Source: an uncultured Prevotella sp. (lineage in GTDB: Bacteria > Bacteroidota > Bacteroidia > Bacteroidales > Bacteroidaceae). From it: 64,000 nucleotides of DNA. Positions 27,986 to 37,499 of this stretch are shown in pieces. The stretch covers positions 1-64,000 of the forward strand of contig ONBG01000013.1 of NCBI GenBank assembly GCA_900316015.1, written 5' to 3'. The notes beneath the pieces were generated by a model. The model had not been told where the DNA came from, ran no database searches, and worked only from the letters and a program-made list of their open reading frames with translations. The position numbers and the translations under genes were made by a program. Position 1 is the stretch's first letter; each line of letters opens with the position of its first letter.

Positions 27986-29356
27986 TTAGAATTGAATATA
28001 GATGAAGTTCTCAACGCCAAACGACCCATAGAACAGGATCAGGAAGACGATGAGGAAATAGAGGAGCCACCGCCCTGCCAAAGGCAGTTGCTCACTGACC
28101 TTGATCAGGTTCCGCTTGCCATTGGCATACTCCACGACAAAGAGGATGACCACGGCAATTCCGAACACGATCCAGTAGAAATCTTCCATCCCTAAGCGCA
28201 ATTCCTTGATAGAGCTGTCCATGCCATCTAAGAGATGTGCATAGGCATAGAACACATCCGACAGTCGTGCAACGCGGAAAAACAAGAGGGAGAAGGCAAA
28301 CAGGAGATAGGTGCGCACCATCATCAGGACTCCCCCTACCCTACTGCCGAACATGCCATAGAACCTTTCCCTGCTTTTCCCCAAGAGTGTTTCAATGATA
28401 ATGACAAGGCCTTGGAAGAGTCCATAGAAAGCAAAGGTCCAACCCGCGCCATGCCATATGCCGATGCTGACGAAGGTGACCAGCAAGGAGACATAGACAC
28501 CCCATCGCCCATAGGAACGTAGGGATGCATTCAAGGGAGTGAAGATATAGTCTCGCACCCAGAACGACAAGGATTGGTGCCACCGTCGCCATAGCTCGCC
28601 AGTAGACCGAGAGATGAACGGACGGTCGAAGTTAGGCTGCAACCTAAACCCTAACATCCGCCCGAAGCCCAATGCCATGCAAGTATATCCTGCAAAATCT
28701 GCATACAGTTGGATAGGATAAAGCAGCGTGGCAACCAAGATTTGCATGCCGGAAGCTGCACGAACATGGTCTAATACGATATCCAAAGAGGGCGAGATGC
28801 GATCGGCGATGACTACTTTCATGAAAAGTCCCCAGGCCACTAATTTCAATCCTCGGGTCACCAGGGTGTAGTCGAAAGGACGTGCCGCCTTCAACTGTGG
28901 AAGGAGATCACAGGCGCGCTCAATGGGACCTGACAGGAACTTCACGAAGAGCATCATGTACAAGGTGAAGTCTATGAAGTCTTTTTCTGGCTCTTCTTCC
29001 CAATAGATCTCAATGAGATAGGACAGAGCCTGGAAGGTATAGAAGGATATACCTAAGGGGAAAAGTGGGAACCAATAACGTGCCACCAACCAAAACGTCA
29101 CCAATGCCACGATGCCCGTCCACAGCCACCTTCCACAAGCCGGTGTGTTAAGGGTGGCATGGATCTTCTTTCCCATGAAAAAGGTAAACACGGTGATGCC
29201 AGAAGCGATCACAAGGTATGACAAATGGTAATACCCGATGAATACCATGCTTGCCAAGAGCAATACGGCATGTTGCCAACGGCGTGTGCCACAGGCATAG
29301 TAAAGGACGAATGTGACTGCCATGCAGACCACAAACGGTATCGACAAAAATTCCAT
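27986..29356 (-). CDS. MBOAT-family O-acyltransferase (DltB/AlgI-like)
   Basis: The 456-residue multi-pass membrane protein has the MBOAT signatures RRWHQSLSFWVRDYIFTPLNAS and GIWHGAGWTFAFYGLFQG, the second holding the catalytic His. The N-terminal pattern FPLGISFYTFQALSYLIEIYWEE is typical of AlgI and DltB. It would move an activated acyl or aminoacyl group across the cytoplasmic membrane. It lies between the carrier protein gene (19 bp upstream) and the DltD-like gene, the same A-C-B-D order as in dlt operons. Confidence 0.88.
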   Translation of the reverse strand: MEFLSIPFVVCMAVTFVLYYACGTRRWQHAVLLLASMVFIGYYHLSYLVIASGITVFTFFMGKKIHATLNTPACGRWLWTGIVALVTFWLVARYWFPLFPLGISFYTFQALSYLIEIYWEEEPEKDFIDFTLYMMLFVKFLSGPIERACDLLPQLKAARPFDYTLVTRGLKLVAWGLFMKVVIADRISPSLDIVLDHVRAASGMQILVATLLYPIQLYADFAGYTCMALGFGRMLGFRLQPNFDRPFISRSTGELWRRWHQSLSFWVRDYIFTPLNASLRSYGRWGVYVSLLVTFVSIGIWHGAGWTFAFYGLFQGLVIIIETLLGKSRERFYGMFGSRVGGVLMMVRTYLLFAFSLLFFRVARLSDVFYAYAHLLDGMDSSIKELRLGMEDFYWIVFGIAVVILFVVEYANGKRNLIKVSEQLPLAGRWLLYFLIVFLILFYGSFGVENFIYIQF

Positions 29357-29375
29357 AACTTATTCCCCGCTGGCG

Positions 29376-29621
29376 TTATTGGTCACATTTTGCAAGAATG
29401 GTATCAATCATGTCACCAACATTCTTCATCCGGATGATATCGCGTAACTTAAAATGAATCTGCCATTGACGCTCTATCTCACTGATAATCGTCATGTTGG
29501 TCAGTGAATCCCAGTTGTCTATATCATCTGCTGTCATCCGGTCTTCCAACTGGATTCCGGGACGGTTCAGTACTACTTCAAATATGCCATTCAACAATTG
29601 GCGGATTTCTTCTCTTTCCAT
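29376..29621 (-). CDS. Acyl/aminoacyl carrier protein (DltC-like)
   Basis: The 81-residue acidic helical protein has the phosphopantetheine site NWDSLTNM (Ser39). Its size and its position, between an AMP-forming ligase and an MBOAT, match DltC. It would carry the activated residue to the membrane acyltransferase. The neighbouring stops and starts are 13 and 19 bp away. Confidence 0.88.
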   Translation of the reverse strand: MEREEIRQLLNGIFEVVLNRPGIQLEDRMTADDIDNWDSLTNMTIISEIERQWQIHFKLRDIIRMKNVGDMIDTILAKCDQ

Positions 29622-29634
29622 GTGAGTCTTTTTT

Positions 29635-31122
29635 TTATTCTATCAATGCTTTGATCTTGCGTCTGTCTATCTTATTATTTGCGTTCTGTGGGAAGGTCTT
29701 CATGAATACGACCTTATTGGGAATCATGTAATCGGGCAGGTAGTCCTTCAAATACTGGGTTATTGCCTTTTCCTGACTGGCATCCCCATCTTCGATGGCA
29801 AGGACTAATTGCTCATCGCCATGACTCCCTATCGATAAGGCGACCGTTGCCACTTGATTGTGGTAGTATTTCCTGGCACTACCCTCGATCTCACTCAGTT
29901 CAATGCGATAGCCTTGTATCTTCACCTGGGAGTCCTTGCGCCCCACGTAAAGGATCTCTCCATCCAGGTCCTGTTGGCAAAGATCACCGGTGAGATACCA
30001 TCGTGTCCCATCCTTCATGAAAAACGCTTCCCTGTTCTTCTCTGGATTTTTCCAATAACCGGGAGTAAGTTGGCTTCCTGCCAAACAGAGTTCCCCTGTC
30101 TCTCCTGGGGCAACAGGACGGTGTTGATCATCAACAATCAGGATCTGGGTATGTTGCATGGCAGAACCGATGCTGACAATGCCATTGTGTTGAAGGATTT
30201 CGCCTTCCAACTCATAGCTTGTGCAATAAATCGTGTTCTCCGTTGGACCGTAGACATTCCAGATCCGGGCCTGGGGAACGACCGCACGCCATTGAACGAC
30301 ATCATCAGCCATCAGTGCTTCGCCACAGAACAGGGAATAGCGGAGCCGTGGGGCTTCGATCTCATCCATGTATGGGCGTAAGTAATGGATCACCGAAGGC
30401 ACCATCAACGTTGCCGTCAGCTCATAAGAATCCAACAGTCGGAATACCTCCTGCCACTTGATGCCACCTAATCCCACCGTGTATACGCAAGCACCGGCAA
30501 GCAAGGGAGGAAGGAAACTGCCAACGGAAAGATCGAAGGTCAGGTCAAACATCTGCAAGCAATGGTCATCACTGGTCAGATGAATACCTAAACTGCCCAA
30601 TGCTTCTATGAAGGAAGCGACACAACCAAAAGTGATGGGAACCCCTTTCGGGCGACCTGTGCTCCCTGAAGTGAACAAGATATAGGCCTCGCGATGCGCA
30701 TCAAAAGTGACGGCAGGACGCATCGCTGATGAAAAAACAGGCAGGTCATGGGTAAGGATAACCATCTCATCGGGATAACGGGATGATGGACTGGAATCGA
30801 GGATTGTATGGATCCCCACTTGTGAGATGATGTCCATACATCTTGCAAGCGGCTGGAGGGGATGCAAAGGCACATAGCACTTGCCTTCCATCCAGATCGC
30901 AAGGATGGACGCATAAGTGGTCAGGTCATTTTGGACAACCAGTCCAATATACCGATCCGTGACCGTTGCCAAACGCTGACGGACAGCATTCACCTTCCCG
31001 GCAAGCTGTTGATAATCATAAAAAGTATCTTGGATGCAGAAAGCAGGCCTATGCCCGTATATAGACAATGCCGTCTGCAATCGCCCGACAAAGTCATTTG
31101 AATATAAAGGAAGAATTGTCAT
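29635..31122 (-). CDS. AMP-forming amino acid/acyl ligase (DltA-like adenylation enzyme)
   Basis: The protein is 495 residues from the ATG at 31122; an in-frame ATG at 31149 gives 504. Adenylation motifs are clear: AYILFTSGSTGRPKGVPIT (A3), NVYGPTENTIYCT (A5), YLTGDL (A7) and a C-terminal Lys (NANNKIDRRKIKAL, A10). The closest arrangement is DltA, which loads D-alanine on DltC. The three following genes supply DltC-, DltB- and DltD-like partners. The amino acid or acyl group cannot be fixed from the sequence, since NRPS-type adenylation domains share these motifs. Confidence 0.82.
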   Translation of the reverse strand: MTILPLYSNDFVGRLQTALSIYGHRPAFCIQDTFYDYQQLAGKVNAVRQRLATVTDRYIGLVVQNDLTTYASILAIWMEGKCYVPLHPLQPLARCMDIISQVGIHTILDSSPSSRYPDEMVILTHDLPVFSSAMRPAVTFDAHREAYILFTSGSTGRPKGVPITFGCVASFIEALGSLGIHLTSDDHCLQMFDLTFDLSVGSFLPPLLAGACVYTVGLGGIKWQEVFRLLDSYELTATLMVPSVIHYLRPYMDEIEAPRLRYSLFCGEALMADDVVQWRAVVPQARIWNVYGPTENTIYCTSYELEGEILQHNGIVSIGSAMQHTQILIVDDQHRPVAPGETGELCLAGSQLTPGYWKNPEKNREAFFMKDGTRWYLTGDLCQQDLDGEILYVGRKDSQVKIQGYRIELSEIEGSARKYYHNQVATVALSIGSHGDEQLVLAIEDGDASQEKAITQYLKDYLPDYMIPNKVVFMKTFPQNANNKIDRRKIKALIE

Positions 31123-31266
31123 AAGAATGTTTGCTGATCCTTTTTTCATTAATTACTCTCTTCTATAACAGAAACAAAAAATTATCCATTTCCCCCATCA
31201 GCAACGATAGCTTTTCTTGGAGCATGGGATGGCATGTAGAAAAAGAAGAGAAAAGCAGAGGAAAAA

Positions 31267-31298
31267 TTTGGAAGAAAAGATTATTTTACTTACTTTTG
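31267..31298 (+). promoter_or_regulatory. Promoter of the GH78 gene
   Basis: TTTG (31267-31270) is followed after exactly 20 nt by TACTTTTG (31291-31298), a full consensus match. The start near 31305 excludes the upstream in-frame ATG at 31217 and supports the ATG at 31370. Confidence 0.75.
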
Positions 31299-31369
31299 CC
31301 TATGCCTATGCCCAAGAGACCAAACATGTCTTGGACGATCGAAAGAAAATCAATTGGAATACCGTGATC

Positions 31370-33955
31370 ATGACAAGGAAAATGTTTCAGAAAATCTTAT
31401 GTGCCATCGCATTAGCGATGATGATCCCAACCGTAGGCCTTGCAGAAGCAGGACATGTAGGAAAACGCATCGGGGCCCTCGACCCTTCTGCATGGAATCA
31501 ATCCGTGTGGATATCCGCCTCCCAGGCTCCAGTCGTTACCGGTCCTATTAATGGCAATAACTGCAGAGCTGCAGATGGTGCCAGCTTCTTTGTCTCTACA
31601 TTGAGAAATGAAAAGAAGGTAACTTCGGTAAAGTGGATGACTACAGGGCTCGGGATCTATATCTTATATGTGAATGGAAAAGAAGTAGGAGATGAAGTCT
31701 TGAAACCGGGGTTCACACACTATGCTAAGACAAAGCGTTCCTTTACCTACGATATCACGGATGCCATTCATCGGCAGGCGGGTGCGGAAAATCAGTTGGC
31801 AGTCCAAGTAACACCAGGTTGGTGGGCAGACAAGATCATCACTCCTGAAGGACACGATGGGATGATCGGAAAGAAATGTGCCTTCCGCGGTGTCGTAGAG
31901 GTGACCTATGCGGATGGAACAAAACAATACTTTGGATCGAATACGACCCACTGGAAAGCGGGAATCGCAGGTCCGGTGAAACATGCAGCCATCTTCGACG
32001 GAGAAATCTATGATGCCCGCATTCAACCTGGATACATGTCTTCTTCCTCGTTTACCATGCCAGAAGAAAACACTGAATTCAAGGGGGAGATTCTCCCATC
32101 TGATGGCGCAGAAGTTTATCTGCGACATGACTTAGCCTTCGCTCCAGTCAAGGCATATGTCTGGAAAGGAGTAACGGGACAATCAGAAAAAGCCTATGGC
32201 AAGGTGATCATCAACAGGCAATACAAAAAGGGTGAGGAGATGGTACTACGACCTGGCGAGCATTTAGTAATTGACTTCGGACAGAATTGCGCTGCCGTAC
32301 CTTCCTTCGTGTTCAGTGCCAAAGAAGGAACAGTCCTTACCTGCCTCCCTGCAGAACTGTTGAACGATGGCAATGGTGCGAAGGACAGGGGCATGGATGG
32401 TCCTGAAGGTAGCTGCCACCGTACGAACTTGCGAATACCCGATCAGGGAATGCAACTGATCTATACCTTCGGTCATCAACCAGGCTATGCTTCTTTCCTA
32501 CCAGAATGCACGTTCTTCGGATACCGATATGTAACTCTCTCCGTCACAGGCGAGGTGCGCATCAAATCCATCTGGTCCGTTCCCGTCACCTCCATCGCAC
32601 GATCCATGGAAACAGGGACAATCACAACGGGCAACAGCCTGATCAACCAACTCATCTCCAATACACAATGGGGACAACGATCTAACTACTTGTCAGTAAC
32701 TACCGACTGTCCACAACGGAATGAACGATTGGGATGGACTGCTGACACACAGGTCTTTACAGAGACTGGATCTTTCTTTGCCAATACGGATCGTTTCTTC
32801 CATAAATGGACACGAGACATGCGTGATTCCCAAAGCAAAGCAGGAGGATTCCCCGGAGTGGCCCCAACCGCACAATATGGTGGGGAAACGATGCGTGTAG
32901 GATGGGCAGATGCCGGTGTCATCGTCCCATGGACCATCTGGAAACAATTTGGGGATACGAAGATCATCAACGAAAACTGGAATGCGATGGTACGATTCAT
33001 GGGCCTTGTGAACCGTACACAATACGACCATCTTGCCAACCGTTCGGAAAACCACTCCTATCAATGGGCTGATTGGCTTAGCTACGAACCCTTGGAAAGT
33101 TGCAGTGGCAAGGCATGGGCCAAGGACGAAAATGGGAATAGCGTCCTCAAGGCGGATGCACTTATCTATTGGAACTATCTCTCTGCATCCTACTGGGCAA
33201 TAGATGCTGGGATGATGCGCGACATGGCAAAGGCTACAGGCAGGGATACCACAGTCTATGAACAAATGGTACAGACTGCGCGCACATATCTGAAACAGCA
33301 CTTCCTTGACGAGGATGGCAATTTCATCTGCCCTATCCTAAACACCATGCAGACCCCTGCCCTCTTCGCTCTGAAGAATAACCTTGTTGAAGGAAAGGAA
33401 AAGATGGTCAACCGCTTGCGGGAAAACTTCGAACAGCATGGCAACTGTCTTCAGACAGGATTCTTGGGAACTTCCATTCTCATGCAAACATTAACGGACA
33501 ATGGGATGGTGGACATCGCATACGAACTTCTTTTCCAACGCCAGAACCCGAGCTGGCTCTATTCTGTCGACAACGGCGCCACTACCATATGGGAACGTTG
33601 GAACAGCTACATGAAGGATAAAGGCATGGGACCTAAGGGTATGAACAGTTTCAACCATTATGCTTACGGATGCGTTTGTCAGTGGCTGTGGGAGACTGCG
33701 GCTGGTATCGCAGCCGATCCCAAGCAACCTGGTTTCAAGCATATTATCCTAAAGCCTATTCCTGACAAGCGACTCGGATTCGTCAAGGCTGTATATAACT
33801 CAGCCGCGGGTCCCATCCGCAGTGAATGGAAATACAAGGGAGACCAATGGATCTGGACATTCTCCATCCCGAAAGGATCCACGGCTTCAGTTACATTACC
33901 GGGTGCTACATCTTCTATGGAGTACTCAAGTGGTACCTATCATATTGTGCAATAG
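31370..33955 (+). CDS. Alpha-L-rhamnosidase, glycoside hydrolase family 78
   Basis: The 861-residue protein has a signal peptide (MFQKILCAIALAMMIPTVGLA). The GH78 hallmark DCPQRNERLGWTADTQVF starts at Asp446, within the (alpha/alpha)6 barrel. N-terminal beta domains typical of Bac_rhamnosid_N come first, and a C-terminal beta domain follows. It would release terminal alpha-L-rhamnose. It is divergent from the dlt-like operon and its stop is only 3 bp from the convergent GH16 stop. It has its own promoter, so it may be regulated together with but not cotranscribed with PUL 2. Confidence 0.92.
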   Translation: MTRKMFQKILCAIALAMMIPTVGLAEAGHVGKRIGALDPSAWNQSVWISASQAPVVTGPINGNNCRAADGASFFVSTLRNEKKVTSVKWMTTGLGIYILYVNGKEVGDEVLKPGFTHYAKTKRSFTYDITDAIHRQAGAENQLAVQVTPGWWADKIITPEGHDGMIGKKCAFRGVVEVTYADGTKQYFGSNTTHWKAGIAGPVKHAAIFDGEIYDARIQPGYMSSSSFTMPEENTEFKGEILPSDGAEVYLRHDLAFAPVKAYVWKGVTGQSEKAYGKVIINRQYKKGEEMVLRPGEHLVIDFGQNCAAVPSFVFSAKEGTVLTCLPAELLNDGNGAKDRGMDGPEGSCHRTNLRIPDQGMQLIYTFGHQPGYASFLPECTFFGYRYVTLSVTGEVRIKSIWSVPVTSIARSMETGTITTGNSLINQLISNTQWGQRSNYLSVTTDCPQRNERLGWTADTQVFTETGSFFANTDRFFHKWTRDMRDSQSKAGGFPGVAPTAQYGGETMRVGWADAGVIVPWTIWKQFGDTKIINENWNAMVRFMGLVNRTQYDHLANRSENHSYQWADWLSYEPLESCSGKAWAKDENGNSVLKADALIYWNYLSASYWAIDAGMMRDMAKATGRDTTVYEQMVQTARTYLKQHFLDEDGNFICPILNTMQTPALFALKNNLVEGKEKMVNRLRENFEQHGNCLQTGFLGTSILMQTLTDNGMVDIAYELLFQRQNPSWLYSVDNGATTIWERWNSYMKDKGMGPKGMNSFNHYAYGCVCQWLWETAAGIAADPKQPGFKHIILKPIPDKRLGFVKAVYNSAAGPIRSEWKYKGDQWIWTFSIPKGSTASVTLPGATSSMEYSSGTYHIVQ

Positions 33956-33958
33956 GAC

Positions 33959-35722
33959 TCATTTTACCATGACCTTCTTTCCATGATGGATATAGATACC
34001 AGGGGAGAGATGCTTAACCCGCCTACCTAAAAGGTCATAGTATGAGGCATCCCCAGATGAAGATGGCGAGGCAGCCGTCACTGAGGGGATGGAAGATGGG
34101 GTCTTCAACTGATAGACTTTCACCCAGTCAACACGAGATTCATAGGTGAAGGTCGTATCTGCTTGGGCCGCCCAGGTTCCAGCTCCCACACTTTGATTGA
34201 GCCGAATGAAGAATGGAGTGGTATAGGGCCATTGCCCGCCAGCGATAGCAGTTGCATCTGTAGAGCGTGCATAGCTACCAGTGCGAATGCCGTCCACATA
34301 CCAAATGATGCTGTCCGAAGTCCATTGCAAGCCATAGACATGCCAGTCTTCTACCCTTTGGGGTTCGTAGAAGCCATTAACTGGTTGCGAACGATGATAG
34401 GGTTTGATATCAGTCCATTGTGAATGGACGGTATGGTAGGCCATATCTTGATTGTCTATCGTCTCAAAGATATCAATTTCTCCATGGTAAGGCCATTCCT
34501 TATTGATGGTGGGCATCATCCAAGCAGCAGGGAAATTTCCTTGATGGTGTGTGGTCTTCATGCGTATTTCCACTAATCCATAGGTAAAGCTGTAATGATT
34601 CCACGTATCCACAGAACCGGTGAGCATCGGAATGTTATCCTTACTACGATCTATATTAGGGATGGCACGCAAGACAAGCTGGTGATCCTTGATGAACACG
34701 ACATCCTTTGAATCGCTGATATAGCGCGACCAAACAGCAGAGGTACGTTTGGAGCGTGCCCAATAGGTGGGGTCGGGTTGCGACCCATCAGGGAGATTGA
34801 ATTCATCGATGAAGACCAGTTGATAGGGATCCTCAGCATCTTTCTCTTTTTCCTTGATAAACGTACCAGATAGGATCAGATTGTCTTTCACCAATTGTGC
34901 GGGAATCGTAAATGTTCCATCCGTACCGATCACATGCCAATCAAAGACAGCTAAGGGCTTGTTGCAGTCTGTTGACGCATACATACGGATCTCCTTGCAA
35001 AGATATCCTGCATCAGGATCTGCCTTTATTGTAATGGCTTGATACCGTGGATAACTGTCCTGCAAGGTCGTTCCTTCCCCATCTAAGATCCTGCCGCCAA
35101 TGGAATGGTCGCTGACCGTAACCTGTGCGGGAAGGATCCGTAAGGTAACATCGACAATGGCACCTCCATTTTTTATGATCGAATTGGAAGCATCGACACG
35201 CCCGCCCGGATCGATATTGCTCCAGTCGACCTTAAACCGCATCCGATAGTCGCCCGGAGTCAACGAGACCGGGATCGTAAACGAGGGCATAGCCAGAGTA
35301 TTGGTAGTGGCATTTTTCTTGCCAAGACTATTATATCCATTGTAATTGGAAAAGCTCATCAAGTCACTCCCTTCCTGAATCAGATGGTTACTCGTGACAT
35401 CCGCTGAGAACTTTCCGTCATTTCCTTGATCTATATAGACATAGCCATTCATCCATCCTGGCGAAAAATTAAACTTTACTTTTACTTCCTGACCTGCAAT
35501 GGCTTGGAAGACCTGTGCCGTAAGATCATAATACATCCTCCTGTTCTCCATGGAAGAGGATACAGTAATAGACTTTCCATTAAAAGAAATGGATTTAAGG
35601 ATACGGTCCTGATGGGTGTTCATCGCGTCTTTGTCGAAGTTGACAGGATAACGATCCGCCCAAACTGGACTCGCCATCACACAAAGGGTCAGCAATAATA
35701 ATACTTGTTTGATTCTATTCAT
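33959..35722 (-). CDS. GH16 endo-glycanase with a C-terminal sorting-like tail
   Basis: The 587-residue protein has a signal peptide (MNRIKQVLLLLTLCVMASPVWA), which sets the start at 35722. A GEVED-like beta domain follows (GYVYIDQGNDGKFSADV), then a GH16 catalytic domain with GEIDIFE (Glu415, Asp417, Glu420) and the flanking GSVDTWNHYSFTYGLVEIRMK. The motif form fits laminarinase-like beta-glucanases, but GH16 also has beta-galactanase and agarase members. The last 27 residues (YDLLGRRV, then GIYIHHGKKVMVK) resemble the C-terminal type A sorting tails seen in Prevotella. It is the last gene of the PUL 2 operon, 85 bp after the susD stop. Confidence 0.87.
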   Translation of the reverse strand: MNRIKQVLLLLTLCVMASPVWADRYPVNFDKDAMNTHQDRILKSISFNGKSITVSSSMENRRMYYDLTAQVFQAIAGQEVKVKFNFSPGWMNGYVYIDQGNDGKFSADVTSNHLIQEGSDLMSFSNYNGYNSLGKKNATTNTLAMPSFTIPVSLTPGDYRMRFKVDWSNIDPGGRVDASNSIIKNGGAIVDVTLRILPAQVTVSDHSIGGRILDGEGTTLQDSYPRYQAITIKADPDAGYLCKEIRMYASTDCNKPLAVFDWHVIGTDGTFTIPAQLVKDNLILSGTFIKEKEKDAEDPYQLVFIDEFNLPDGSQPDPTYWARSKRTSAVWSRYISDSKDVVFIKDHQLVLRAIPNIDRSKDNIPMLTGSVDTWNHYSFTYGLVEIRMKTTHHQGNFPAAWMMPTINKEWPYHGEIDIFETIDNQDMAYHTVHSQWTDIKPYHRSQPVNGFYEPQRVEDWHVYGLQWTSDSIIWYVDGIRTGSYARSTDATAIAGGQWPYTTPFFIRLNQSVGAGTWAAQADTTFTYESRVDWVKVYQLKTPSSIPSVTAASPSSSGDASYYDLLGRRVKHLSPGIYIHHGKKVMVK

Positions 35723-35807
35723 GGTAAATATATAGGAAGTAAATAATGATGACCGGGACTGTATACGATCGTTGTACACAGTCCCGGATATTAAGAACGT
35801 AATGAAG

Positions 35808-37487
35808 TTATTTCCAACCGTCGTTTTGCACGAGACTTCTGTTCTTAAAGAGTTCCGCATTTGAGAATGGATAGAAATACATCTTATCTGAGATGTCATA
35901 GGTATCTAACAATCCTTTGGTATACTGATAGCTTCCATCTTCTTGCTTCTGGATAGAAACCTTATAAACCTGACGCATCTCATCCAATTGCTTCCATCGG
36001 CGAAGATCCCAGAAACGCTGGTCCTCGAATGCAAATTCCACACGGCGTTCATTCTCCAGTCGAGCCAAGAACGCCTCCGTTGTCATTCCTTGCGGATAAG
36101 GGGGCATGCTGACACCTTTGCGGGCACGTACCTTGTTGACCGCGTCCCGTGCGGAGAGTGTATAGCCTTCTGGAACAACATCCGGACCATAGGCATGTGC
36201 AGCTGCCTCTGCATAGTTCATCAGAATCTCAGCATAGCGCATGATTACCCAGTTATGGTCATAGCTCGTGGTAGTCTGCCCAGCCTCGAAGGTCGTATTG
36301 TTGTTCACGTATTTCTTGAGGTAATAGCCCGTAGTGGTAGCATTCTGCAAGGGAAGACCATTCTTCCCTCCTTCGAATGTCTCAACAGCTGACTTAGCTG
36401 GCCAAGTCATTCCGTTGTAGACGACAGTCATTGCCAAGCGCGGGTCACGGTTCTTGTAGGGATTGGCAGCTTCTTGCGGATTGCTCCAATCAAAGGAACT
36501 ACCATCTTTCATCTCATAAGCATCCACGAGATTCTCAGTCGGACAAGTACTGCCATTTCCATTTTTCACGCCCATGGGGAAATTGGCAGACTCAAAACTC
36601 GTCGTCTTTCCTCCTGGGCGACAAATGATGATCTCAGGACTCTGGTTATTGGTTGACCCAAATAGATTGCTGTAATTGCCATCAAGGGCAAAGCCGAAGG
36701 CAGACGCTTGACGGATGACATCATAGGCAGCGGCAGCGGCTTTCTTCCATTTTCCTTGGTCATCACTACCCGCGAACAAGGGACTTGCCTGATAAAGGGT
36801 AACCCTCGATTTCAGGGCCAAGGCTGCACCCTTGCTCATACGCTGCATGTTGGAGGCTGCGCCACGAAGGTCGGTAGCCTTATTAGGTAGATACTTTGCC
36901 ACTGTATCCAGTTCTGCCACAACAAAGTCGAGGACTTTGGAGGCTGGAGCTGGCGAGATAGTGTCTGCCTCTTGCTCGGTAAGCGTATGGGTAACCAATG
37001 GTATATTCTTGTAGCGTTTCACCAATTCAAAGTAGTAAAAGGCTCGCAGGCATCTTACCTCATACTGATAGTTGAGATAATTGCTGTAAGTATCTGCAAA
37101 GCCATCCGAATTTTTCCAGTCGTCAAAGGTCAGTCCTAAGCAGTTCTCCAAATAAAAATTGGCATCATGAATGGCCTTGTAATACGTTCCGAACACATCA
37201 TCGATCGTATTGTTTGCTGACCACGTTCCATTCGTAAACTTGCAGACAGAAGCTGTGGGATAGACATGGATAGCATCGTCCGATCCTGCGTCGTGCATCT
37301 CACTGCCTAATCCGTAAGGCAGATAGGAATACACTTGCGTACAAAGTTGAGATACCCTGCTGGGACTATAGAGGATCTCATCCTTGTCATAATATGTTGC
37401 CTCACTGCTATCCAAGAAGTCGCAACTGACCATCAGGCAGCCAAAGGCAAGACAGCACACAGCGAGTTTGATTGTATTGTATTTCAT
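35808..37487 (-). CDS. susD: SusD/RagB-family lipoprotein (PUL 2, second pair)
   Basis: The 559-residue protein has a lipoprotein signal (CCLAFGCLMVSC, lipid Cys22). SusD features include SRVSQLCTQVYSYLPYG, EVRCLRAFYYFELVKRYKNIPLV, VNKVRARKGVSMPPYP and NERRVEFAFEDQRFWDLRRWK. It is paired with the SusC whose stop is 12 bp upstream and precedes the GH16 gene. Confidence 0.94.
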   Translation of the reverse strand: MKYNTIKLAVCCLAFGCLMVSCDFLDSSEATYYDKDEILYSPSRVSQLCTQVYSYLPYGLGSEMHDAGSDDAIHVYPTASVCKFTNGTWSANNTIDDVFGTYYKAIHDANFYLENCLGLTFDDWKNSDGFADTYSNYLNYQYEVRCLRAFYYFELVKRYKNIPLVTHTLTEQEADTISPAPASKVLDFVVAELDTVAKYLPNKATDLRGAASNMQRMSKGAALALKSRVTLYQASPLFAGSDDQGKWKKAAAAAYDVIRQASAFGFALDGNYSNLFGSTNNQSPEIIICRPGGKTTSFESANFPMGVKNGNGSTCPTENLVDAYEMKDGSSFDWSNPQEAANPYKNRDPRLAMTVVYNGMTWPAKSAVETFEGGKNGLPLQNATTTGYYLKKYVNNNTTFEAGQTTTSYDHNWVIMRYAEILMNYAEAAAHAYGPDVVPEGYTLSARDAVNKVRARKGVSMPPYPQGMTTEAFLARLENERRVEFAFEDQRFWDLRRWKQLDEMRQVYKVSIQKQEDGSYQYTKGLLDTYDISDKMYFYPFSNAELFKNRSLVQNDGWK

Positions 37488-37499
37488 TTCTTCTTATTT

